Notes under the pieces: generated by a model
What the model saw: only the letters and a program-made list of their open reading frames with translations
Told to the model about the DNA's origin: nothing
Databases searched by the model: none
Program-made: the position numbers and the translations under genes
Shown: in pieces, positions 1 to 5,836 of the stretch
How positions within the stretch are numbered: position 1 is the stretch's first letter
How the letters are laid out: the number at the start of each line of letters is the position of its first letter
Origin: Clostridiales bacterium UBA4821
Lineage (GTDB): Bacteria > Bacillota > Clostridia > Acetivibrionales > UBA4821
NCBI GenBank assembly: GCA_002402315.1
Contig: DHFP01000248.1
Location: 1 to 11,531, forward strand
Length of the DNA stretch: 11,531 nucleotides
Direction: 5' to 3'

Positions 1-49
1 TAGTATCGCAACGTATATCGGAAAGCTTACCACAATTGTTTACTTCAAC

Positions 50-83
50 TTATATAGTATAAAAGGAGCCATTTATTGGCTCC
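50..83 (-). terminator. Rho-independent terminator of the 67-residue protein gene
   Basis: On the minus strand GGAGCC (83-78) pairs perfectly with GGCTCC (70-65) across a 7-nt loop and is followed by TTTTATACTATAT. The stop codon of the gene (75-73) lies inside the loop, so the hairpin overlaps the end of the coding region. The stem is short (6 bp) but GC-rich and the T-tract is adjacent. Nothing recognisable lies beyond it, to position 1. Confidence 0.6.
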
Positions 84-276
84 CCATTAATTTTTCCGCT
101 TTATTCATCAGTATTACTCCGATTCTCTCCTTCTCCTTAGCGGTTGCGTCGAACTCGTCGTGCTTAAGGTACGTATCCTTCAGATTTATGTGTGCATTGA
201 AGTCGCTTCCACCGTAAGCACATTCAAACATTATGCTATCCCCATTCTGTGAATACCTCTTTATTTTTAATTCCAT
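73..276 (-). CDS. Hypothetical small protein, 67 residues
   Basis: I do not recognise this protein. The reading frame can be extended to a TTG at 297, but the ATG at 276 is preferred because AGGGGGTG ends about 7 nt upstream of it. A well-spaced promoter (299-327) also puts the transcript start close to that TTG, leaving it no ribosome binding site. The product begins MELKIKRY, is charged, has a single Cys (FECAYGG), and has no signal peptide or membrane segment. Its second half is Lys/Glu-rich and probably helical (TAKEKERIGVILMNKAEKL), so it is likely a small cytoplasmic protein of alternating beta then alpha character. It is flanked by its own promoter and terminator and is separated from the S-layer gene by a strong terminator, so it is an independent transcription unit. 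Translation signals, promoter and terminator together support a real gene. Function is unknown. Confidence 0.7.
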   Translation of the reverse strand: MELKIKRYSQNGDSIMFECAYGGSDFNAHINLKDTYLKHDEFDATAKEKERIGVILMNKAEKLMGSQ

Positions 277-298
277 AGACAAGCACCCCCTGTCCAAT

Positions 299-327
299 AT
301 TGTACATTATTTTACTTATTTCTACAA
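299..327 (-). promoter_or_regulatory. Sigma-A-type promoter of the 67-residue protein gene
   Basis: On the minus strand a -35 box TTGTAG (327-322) and a -10 box TACAAT (304-299) are separated by exactly 17 nt. The expected transcript start is near 291-292, which leaves a leader of about 15 nt holding the AGGGGGTG ribosome binding site. Confidence 0.55.
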
Positions 328-344
328 TTATTTAAATTTAAACT

Positions 345-388
345 TATCAAATCATAAAGAGAAGAGTGTACCTAGGTACACTCTTCTC
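345..388 (-). terminator. Terminator of the S-layer protein gene, built on a 30-bp perfect palindrome
   Basis: Positions 359-388 are a perfect 30-bp palindrome centred on CCTAGG. On the minus strand it is followed by TTTATGATTTG. As RNA it would form a stem of 13 bp with a CUAG tetraloop, 31 nt downstream of the stop codon of the S-layer gene. The T-tract is interrupted but the stem is very strong, which suits termination and 3'-end protection of an abundant mRNA. Confidence 0.75.
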
Positions 389-419
389 AATGTTACTTGT
401 ATACTGTTTATAATCTCAA

Positions 420-3272
420 TTACTTGAAGATTACAACTACATTGTATACATCATCATCTTTATCGTAGTCGTCAACCTGTACGTAGCATCCGTTTGAAAT
501 TGTTTCAAGTGAAGCTTTTTCAATCTTGCTAGCTCTTACATCATATACTACTGCGTCAGATGCAAGCTTGACTGTCTTAATCTTGCTTGATGTTACTTCA
601 GAATCATCATATCTATATTCTTCAGTCTTGAAGGTTATAATCTTGTCGGTTGCTTTGTAGGTGCCAACCTTGTAAACATCACCAGATACTGTATCTGCAA
701 GGTCTTCTAAAGCATCAAGGTCCATTCTCCAATAATCGCTAGCTCCATCGTATTCTCCATCGCCATTTACTTCGAATTTGATGAGGTCGCCTTTTTCAAC
801 TCCGGAGTATACAGAACCTGATACTACGTATCTTGCTTCTGCACCATCTTTGAATACAGTGATATAATCATCATCTGTTTCACTGGTTGCTTCAACAAAG
901 ATAGCATAGTCAGCATCGTTGTTCAGGTATTCTTCACCAGAACCAAGCGTCTGATTGAGGTCTGCTATAATTGACTTTATAATGTTGTCTTCATCAACTA
1001 CCAGGTACACCGAGGTTGCATCATCAAGGATAGTATTATTGGAAGAATCTACAAGGCTATCCCAACCTGAAATCTTCTCGATTGTACTAGCGTTGCTGTT
1101 CAGGTAAGTTGTTGATGAATTAGCATAGTATGAAGTTCCGCTAACTGTTACCTTCATGGAACTATCATTAACTGTAACTCCAACTGCTGGGTTGGATACA
1201 TATACAACGTACATGTCTGTCACGCTGTCATTAATTGAATGACTGTTAACAATATAGAGATTTTCACCATCAATTTTTCCATCAGCTGTTACGTCATAAA
1301 CAACTATGTCAGCTTTGTCTAACTCGTCTGAAGCAGGTGTTCCATCTGTATCTACCGCTCCACCTACTATAGCATCAAAATCCTTTTTTTCTGCATTTGC
1401 TGTTGCATCATCAATAACTGCTGTCTTAGTTGCATAGTAGTGTTCGCCGGATGTTACATATGATGTTGCAACTCCTGTAGATCCAAGAATCTTAACATTG
1501 TAGTTGTCGCCACTTTCTGTTACATCTTTTGTTACAACACCAACCTGCATTGTTGCGCTGGCCTTAACTGAACCGCTAACCAGTACTATTTCACCCATAG
1601 CGTTCAGAGTTAGTGTTGCATCCTTATTGTAGAAATCTTTTACTGTTGTATCGATTGCGCTTACGTCTTCAATATCGCCGGTTTTTGTCATCATTACTGC
1701 GCCGTCATTTGCCATTGTGTATTCTTTACCGTCAATTGTAATCTTCCTTCTTGTTTCTGAAGCATTACCGCCATCGTCAGTAGCAATCTTTGTAACTTTA
1801 CCTGTAACCTTACTGTCTGTAATTACGATATAGTACAGGTCGCCATTTTCAACATATGTTACAGCATCGCCAACCTTGAGGTCGCCCTTTGTTGCTGCTT
1901 TGCCATTCTTAACAAATACTACGTTGTCAAGATCTGCAGTTATATCATCCATGTCAAATGCTTTTGCATCGTTGAGGTCTCTAACTTCGCCGTTTGATTT
2001 GATTTCTTTAACTATAAACTGCTGCATTTCAGCAGCTGCAAGACCATTGAGTGCAACATCATCTGCAACAAACATGTTCATTGCTTTAACTTTGCTGCTG
2101 TCAAGAACCAGTGTCACTTTAACATTTGAATTTTTAAGGTCAGATACTAAATCTGAATATATTGCGGTAATTTCAGCTGCATCTATTGTTGTATTTACAT
2201 CTGCTCCATCTTTGAATGAGTAGTCTACCGAGTCAACATAGATTTTTGCGTCATTCTTGAATGAATATTCTTTGCTATTAACTTCAATCTTTATGTCTGT
2301 TGTGTCGAATGAATCAACTATTCCTTCGACAACATCTTCGTTGCTTGCTACTAATGAAGCAACCTTGTTGTCTTTACCGAAGAGAACGTTAACCTTTTTA
2401 CCAAACATTGAGTTTACGTCTATTGTCTTGTCTAATAATTCAACTTCTTTTTCTGTTACGCCTGTGCCGAAAATATCATCCAGGCTGTCATCCGATAATG
2501 TAATTTTACCTTTTTCCAATCCGCCAGCCAATTGTGTAGCAACTACGTCTACATCTTCAAATGACTTTGGTACAAATTTACCATCAGAATTCTTGTATGC
2601 ATAATCCTTGTACTGATCTTCTAGCAAGCATTTTCCAAGAGGGCCATATACTATACCGTCTGTTGTGTATTCCTTTTCGCCCCACTTTTCAGCTTCGAGA
2701 GTGTTCCAAGCTAATTTAGCTATCGCGCCTCTTATAGCTTTTGCATCTGAAACCATTCCGGATACGCCATCTGTTATGCCGGCTGTAGAAGCTTTTGCGA
2801 GGTAGTTTGCCGGCCATGTTCCCTTACCTTCTACTACAGGACCCATGCCCAATGCTCTTACCAATATTGTAATAGCTTCTGCATAGCTTACATTTTCTTC
2901 AGGCTTGAATGTTCCATCAGGATAACCTTTAATCATATCTTTTTCTGATGCAACATTGATGTATCCTGATGCCCAGTGGCCTGCAGCTACATCCTTGAAT
3001 TTTGTTGTTCCTTTTGCCAGGTCTGCAGCCGACTGCAAACCGACAACATAACATGCTATTTTAGCAAACTCTGCTCTTGTGATGTTCTTTTCTGGTTGGA
3101 AGGTTCCATCTTCGTAACCAGAGATAATTCCAAGAGACACTAACGTACTTACTGCGTCTTCATAGTCTGTGCCTGCTACGTCTGAAGGAGTAGCTGCGAA
3201 TACAGGAGCTACTGTGCTCAGTATCATAGCTAAAACCACTAAGAAGACCAATGACTTTTTCAAGTTTCTCAT
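420..3272 (-). CDS. S-layer protein with N-terminal SLH domains, 950 residues
   Basis: This is a secreted cell-surface protein, probably a main S-layer subunit. The ATG at 3272 is chosen because AAGGAGG (3290-3284) sits 11 nt upstream and the product then starts with a classic signal peptide: MRNLKK, a hydrophobic core at residues 7-20, and an AxA-type site after PVFA (about residue 26). The frame stays open for 30 more codons upstream, but that part covers the structured leader. Three SLH repeats follow at about residues 33-78 (ending ITRAEFAK), 92-143 (FKDVAAGHW ... VSYAEAI) and 150-195 (TWPANYL ... AIRGAIAK). Only the first keeps a canonical TRAE motif. By family knowledge SLH repeats bind pyruvylated secondary cell-wall polysaccharide. 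Residues 200-950 are acidic, Thr/Ser/Val-rich and beta-like, with repeated modules such as VVFVKNG ... GDAVTYV (451-474) that resemble modules in the 977-residue protein encoded at 7389-10322. Cys is rare. It has its own consensus promoter, long leader and terminator, so it is monocistronic and probably highly expressed. Confidence 0.92.
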   Translation of the reverse strand: MRNLKKSLVFLVVLAMILSTVAPVFAATPSDVAGTDYEDAVSTLVSLGIISGYEDGTFQPEKNITRAEFAKIACYVVGLQSAADLAKGTTKFKDVAAGHWASGYINVASEKDMIKGYPDGTFKPEENVSYAEAITILVRALGMGPVVEGKGTWPANYLAKASTAGITDGVSGMVSDAKAIRGAIAKLAWNTLEAEKWGEKEYTTDGIVYGPLGKCLLEDQYKDYAYKNSDGKFVPKSFEDVDVVATQLAGGLEKGKITLSDDSLDDIFGTGVTEKEVELLDKTIDVNSMFGKKVNVLFGKDNKVASLVASNEDVVEGIVDSFDTTDIKIEVNSKEYSFKNDAKIYVDSVDYSFKDGADVNTTIDAAEITAIYSDLVSDLKNSNVKVTLVLDSSKVKAMNMFVADDVALNGLAAAEMQQFIVKEIKSNGEVRDLNDAKAFDMDDITADLDNVVFVKNGKAATKGDLKVGDAVTYVENGDLYYIVITDSKVTGKVTKIATDDGGNASETRRKITIDGKEYTMANDGAVMMTKTGDIEDVSAIDTTVKDFYNKDATLTLNAMGEIVLVSGSVKASATMQVGVVTKDVTESGDNYNVKILGSTGVATSYVTSGEHYYATKTAVIDDATANAEKKDFDAIVGGAVDTDGTPASDELDKADIVVYDVTADGKIDGENLYIVNSHSINDSVTDMYVVYVSNPAVGVTVNDSSMKVTVSGTSYYANSSTTYLNSNASTIEKISGWDSLVDSSNNTILDDATSVYLVVDEDNIIKSIIADLNQTLGSGEEYLNNDADYAIFVEATSETDDDYITVFKDGAEARYVVSGSVYSGVEKGDLIKFEVNGDGEYDGASDYWRMDLDALEDLADTVSGDVYKVGTYKATDKIITFKTEEYRYDDSEVTSSKIKTVKLASDAVVYDVRASKIEKASLETISNGCYVQVDDYDKDDDVYNVVVIFK

Positions 3273-3434
3273 ACCTTGAAATTCCTCCTTTTGATTTTTT
3301 GTTTTTGAAAGAAAGGCATTAAGAAAAGAAAACAAATCCGTTAGGTTACGCCTTTCTTTCAAAATTTATTGGAATAACCTAACTTCACTTTAGCTTTAGA
3401 ACCAGGTTTGGCAATGATTACCTACCCTAGCTCA
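3273..3434 (-). promoter_or_regulatory. Structured 5' leader of the S-layer gene with interlocking stems
   Basis: The predicted transcript starts near 3434, giving a leader of about 160 nt. Reading along the minus strand, segment A (3383-3375, GTTAGGTTA) is complementary to A' (3348-3340, TAACCTAAC). Segment B (3364-3350) is complementary over 15 perfect base pairs to B' (3317-3303). The order is A-B-A'-B', so the two helices interlock: they form either an H-type pseudoknot (junction of 1 nt between B and A') or two exclusive hairpins. A smaller 5-bp hairpin, GGTAA/TTGCC, lies at 3422-3410. B' ends 12 nt before the AAGGAGG ribosome binding site. No U-tract follows B', so it is not an ordinary attenuator terminator. 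Role inferred: mRNA stabilisation or translational control. I cannot match it to a known riboswitch class. Confidence 0.55.
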
Positions 3435-3440
3435 AGTTAA

Positions 3441-3469
3441 ATTATACCATTGGGTTTTTTTAGCGTCAA
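3441..3469 (-). promoter_or_regulatory. Consensus sigma-A promoter of the S-layer gene
   Basis: On the minus strand the -35 box is TTGACG (3469-3464), the spacer is exactly 17 nt and includes an A-tract, and the -10 box is a perfect TATAAT (3446-3441). This is the strongest promoter in the window, as expected for an abundant surface protein. Transcription should begin around 3434. Confidence 0.85.
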
Positions 3470-3488
3470 TGGTCATCTTTATCTGTAA

Positions 3489-3518
3489 CAGAAATGTAAA
3501 ATTGCACTAACATTTCTG
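3489..3518. repeat. Inverted repeat upstream of the S-layer promoter
   Basis: CAGAAATGT (3489-3497) and its exact reverse complement ACATTTCTG (3510-3518) flank a 12-nt A/T-rich centre. On the minus strand it lies upstream of the -35 box, centred near -70 relative to the predicted start. It has no adjacent T-tract on the minus strand and pyrG already has a terminator, so a regulator-binding site is more likely than a second terminator. Which protein might bind is unknown. Confidence 0.4.
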
Positions 3519-3562
3519 ATATACAAAGCCTCTCCGGCACTTTAGAAGTAAAATATTACAAT

Positions 3563-3600
3563 AAAAAAGTGTGAAAATATTATCTTTTTCACACTTTTTC
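3563..3600 (-). terminator. Terminator of pyrG
   Basis: The arms 3564-3577 and 3586-3599 are perfectly complementary over 14 bp (core AGTGTGAAAA/TTTTCACACT) with an 8-nt loop. On the minus strand the stem ends in a run of T. It starts 24 nt past the pyrG stop codon. The hairpin is nearly symmetric and carries T-rich flanks on both strands, so it could work in either direction. Confidence 0.85.
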
Positions 3601-3623
3601 TGCATGTATTGTTAACCGGTAAT

Positions 3624-5231
3624 CTATTTGTCACATTTGGTTAATGCAGCCTTAATGAATTTTGCAAACAGAGGGTGGGCTCTATTTGGTCTTGATTTGA
3701 ATTCCGGATGATATTGTACTCCAAGAAACCATGGATGGTCGGGAAGCTCAACTGATTCAACCAATCTGCTGTCAGGCGACAGTCCTCCTATTATCATTCC
3801 ATGTTCTAGGAACTCATCCCTGTATTCATTATTGAACTCATACCTGTGTCTATGTCTTTCATATATCAGTTCATCCTTGTAAGCTTCATAAAACTTTGTA
3901 TTCCTAGCTACTTTGCATGGATACAATCCCAGCCTCATTGTGCCGCCCTTCGCATCTATGTCCCTTTGCTCAGGCATCAGATCTATTACCGGATAGGCAG
4001 TATGAAGGTTGAACTCAGAGCTGTGGGCGTTTGGATAATTAAGTACATTACGGGCAAATTCGACAACCGCCATCTGCATTCCCAAACATATTCCGAAAAA
4101 CGGTACCTTTTTCTCCCTGGCATATTTAATTGCTGCTATCTTACCCTCAATTCCCCTGTCGCCAAATCCTCCCGGAACCAAAATTCCGTCTGCATCCTCC
4201 ATCTCACCGCCAACATCTTCCGGATTTATATGCTCGGAATTTACCCACCTGATTTTTACTGCGGCATTATTTGCTATGCCGCCATGTTTTAATGCTTCTA
4301 CTACACTTAAATATGCATCGTGCAGTTCGACATATTTACCCACAAGGGCAATTTCAACACTATTCTTTAGTTTTTTCTGTTTTTCTACCATCTCTGACCA
4401 CTCTGTCAGGTTGGGTTTTTCACATGTAAGAACGAGTTTTTTGCAAACTATATCAGCCAGTCCCTCATTTTCCAGAATTAACGGAACTTCATATAAAATA
4501 CTTACATCCAAGTTCTGTATTACATTTTCTCCGGGCAAATTACAGAATAAACCTATCTTGTCCCTAATCTCCCTATTTAATGGTTTCTCTGTCCGGCATA
4601 CTATAATGTCAGGCTGGATACCTATATTCCTCAGTTCTTTAACGCTGTGCTGTGTGGGTTTTGTTTTTAATTCTCCGGAATTTCTCAGATAAGGTACAAG
4701 GGTGACATGGATGTAAACAACATTTTCTCTTCCTACTTCTATAGATACCTGCCTTATTGCTTCAAGGAACGGAAGGCTCTCAATGTCACCAACCGTTCCT
4801 CCTATCTCCGTGATGACCACATCGGTGTGGTCTGACTTTGCGACTCTGTAAATTCTGTCTTTTATCTCGTTTGTGATGTGTGGTATTACCTGAACCGTAC
4901 CTCCAAGGAAATCTCCCTTTCTTTCCTTGCTTATGACACTCCAATATATTTTACCGGTTGTCACGTTGCTGTTCTTGTTCAAGTTCTCATCAATAAATCT
5001 TTCGTAGTGTCCCAGATCCAGGTCTGTTTCTGCACCGTCATCGGTTACAAAAACCTCTCCATGCTGATAGGGGCTCATGGTTCCCGGGTCGACATTTATG
5101 TAAGGGTCAAATTTCTGTATGGTTACCCTTACCCCCCTGGCTTTTAGCAATCTACCTAACGATGCAGCAGTGATGCCTTTTCCGAGTCCTGATACGACTC
5201 CCCCTGTTACAAATACATACTTGGTAGACAT
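3624..5231 (-). CDS. pyrG: CTP synthase, 535 residues
   Basis: This cytoplasmic enzyme makes CTP from UTP, ATP and glutamine, the last step of de novo pyrimidine nucleotide synthesis. The N-terminal synthase domain (about residues 1-265) begins KYVFVTGGVVSGLGKG, with the P-loop-like nucleotide-binding site, followed by FDPYINVDPGTMSPYQHGEV and TEIGGTVGDIES, which are hallmarks of the family. The C-terminal class I glutamine amidotransferase domain (about 293-530) carries the oxyanion region GGFGDRG (354-360), the nucleophile Cys382 in GICLGMQ, and the remaining triad residues His508 and Glu510 in VQYHPE. Length matches full-size bacterial PyrG and no key residue is missing. The ATG at 5231 has GGGAGGAT 8 nt upstream. 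A promoter lies at 5270-5298 and a strong terminator at 3563-3600, so it appears monocistronic and unrelated to the flanking SLH genes. No leader attenuator of the CTP-responsive pyrG type (a C-run at the transcript start plus a terminator) was evident. Confidence 0.98.
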   Translation of the reverse strand: MSTKYVFVTGGVVSGLGKGITAASLGRLLKARGVRVTIQKFDPYINVDPGTMSPYQHGEVFVTDDGAETDLDLGHYERFIDENLNKNSNVTTGKIYWSVISKERKGDFLGGTVQVIPHITNEIKDRIYRVAKSDHTDVVITEIGGTVGDIESLPFLEAIRQVSIEVGRENVVYIHVTLVPYLRNSGELKTKPTQHSVKELRNIGIQPDIIVCRTEKPLNREIRDKIGLFCNLPGENVIQNLDVSILYEVPLILENEGLADIVCKKLVLTCEKPNLTEWSEMVEKQKKLKNSVEIALVGKYVELHDAYLSVVEALKHGGIANNAAVKIRWVNSEHINPEDVGGEMEDADGILVPGGFGDRGIEGKIAAIKYAREKKVPFFGICLGMQMAVVEFARNVLNYPNAHSSEFNLHTAYPVIDLMPEQRDIDAKGGTMRLGLYPCKVARNTKFYEAYKDELIYERHRHRYEFNNEYRDEFLEHGMIIGGLSPDSRLVESVELPDHPWFLGVQYHPEFKSRPNRAHPLFAKFIKAALTKCDK

Positions 5232-5269
5232 CTAACTTATCCTCCCGAAAATAATAAACTATACTGAAA

Positions 5270-5298
5270 GTTATAGCACTTCACGCAAATGAAATCAA
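5270..5298 (-). promoter_or_regulatory. Sigma-A-type promoter of pyrG
   Basis: On the minus strand the -35 box TTGATT (5298-5293) and the -10 box TATAAC (5275-5270) are separated by exactly 17 nt. A start near 5263 gives a leader of about 30 nt that includes the GGGAGGAT ribosome binding site. The REP-like repeat at 5321-5401 ends 23 bp upstream of the -35 box. Confidence 0.6.
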
Positions 5299-5320
5299 GT
5301 CCCAAATTCTTTGTTGAAAT

Positions 5321-5401
5321 TGTAGGGGCAGGTTTGCAAACCTGCCCGAATTCAAATAATTAGGCATCATAATAGGGCGGGTCACCGACCACGCCCCTAC
5401 A
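5321..5401. repeat. REP-like double-hairpin element with 9-bp terminal inverted repeats
   Basis: The 81-bp element is bounded by TGTAGGGGC (5321-5329) and its exact inverse GCCCCTACA (5393-5401). Inside are a 22-bp perfect palindrome (5326-5347, core AGGTTTGCAAACCT) and an imperfect one (5375-5396, GGGCGGGTC ... GACCACGCCC), separated by an A/T-rich 27-bp spacer. It is far more GC-rich than its surroundings. This two-palindrome layout is like REP/BIME elements moved by Y1-family (RAYT) transposases, and such a transposase gene end lies at 11409-11531; the link is inference. It lies 28 bp downstream of the coiled-coil gene and upstream of the pyrG promoter, so its hairpins could also protect or end that upstream transcript. 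Confidence 0.75.
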
Positions 5402-5429
5402 TTAATACTAAATAATATCTATATCCAGG

Positions 5430-5708
5430 TTATTTTTTGCCGCCTTTTAATACCTTTATTTCTATTTCCTGTTTCTCAATTTTGTTATCTATTCTATCGA
5501 GCTTATCTTCAATCTTTGAGAGCCTGTCATGTACTATCTCCCTATCTTCATACAATGCACTAATCTTTTGGGATATGTCATTTTCAATCTTTATCTCAAG
5601 CTTTGTGAGTCTCGAATCAATACACTTTATATCTTGTTTCAATTCTTTTTTCGTATCTTGTAGCTCAATATATACTTTTTCAAGTAAATCAAATACTTTT
5701 TCATCCAT
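5430..5708 (-). CDS. Small coiled-coil protein of unknown function, 92 residues
   Basis: The product (MDEKVFDLLEKVYIEL ... KVLKGGKK) is almost entirely Lys/Glu/Asp/Ile/Leu with regular hydrophobic spacing, predicting one long coiled coil over about residues 5-88. There is no signal peptide or membrane segment, so it is probably cytoplasmic and oligomeric. Short proteins of this style are common in clostridia as uncharacterised ORFs (recalled, not searched). The ATG at 5708 is preferred over the GTG at 5717, because GGAG lies 10 nt before the ATG but only about 2 nt before the GTG. It sits 128 bp downstream of the 506-residue SLH gene, with no clear terminator between them and only weak promoter-like boxes, so it may be partly read through from that operon. 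The REP-like element begins 28 bp past its stop codon. Confidence 0.75.
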   Translation of the reverse strand: MDEKVFDLLEKVYIELQDTKKELKQDIKCIDSRLTKLEIKIENDISQKISALYEDREIVHDRLSKIEDKLDRIDNKIEKQEIEIKVLKGGKK

Positions 5709-5836
5709 TTTACTCACTCTCCAACATCAGGTTAATTTATAAATTTATTTTATCACAACTTGTCTAAAATTTTCCACAATAATGTAAAATTATTTCCTGT
5801 ATCAATATTTCTATTCATAACATGAACCAACAGCCA

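Noticed and set aside
1876..2604. Plus-strand reading frames opposite the S-layer gene (1876-2223 and 2257-2604).
   Set aside because: Ser/Thr/Leu-rich antisense shadows of a biased coding sequence, with no ribosome binding sites or recognisable domains.
3273..3362. N-terminal extension of the S-layer protein by 30 codons to an ATG at 3362.
   Set aside because: It lacks a ribosome binding site, would put a charged segment before the signal peptide, and covers the structured leader. The ATG at 3272 has AAGGAGG.
3519..3545. Possible c-di-GMP-I riboswitch piece (plus strand CAAAGCCTCTCCGGCAC resembles the conserved GCAAAGCCUCCGG segment).
   Set aside because: The paired upstream half with GGCAAACC and a tetraloop stem is absent and no plus-strand gene follows, so the match is likely chance.
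3846..5147. Plus-strand reading frames opposite pyrG (3846-4292, 4276-4692, 4878-5147).
   Set aside because: pyrG is unambiguous on the other strand, and these frames show no start signals or families.
5321..5401. CRISPR-like repeat.
   Set aside because: There are only two non-identical palindromes in one unit, no regular spacers and no cas genes.
5709..5717. GTG start for the coiled-coil gene (95 residues).
   Set aside because: GGAG is only about 2 nt before the GTG, while the ATG at 5708 has normal spacing.
5718..5836. Promoter for the coiled-coil gene (for example TAGACA-18-TTATAA on the minus strand).
   Set aside because: The boxes are weak in a very A/T-rich stretch, so I could not separate them from chance.
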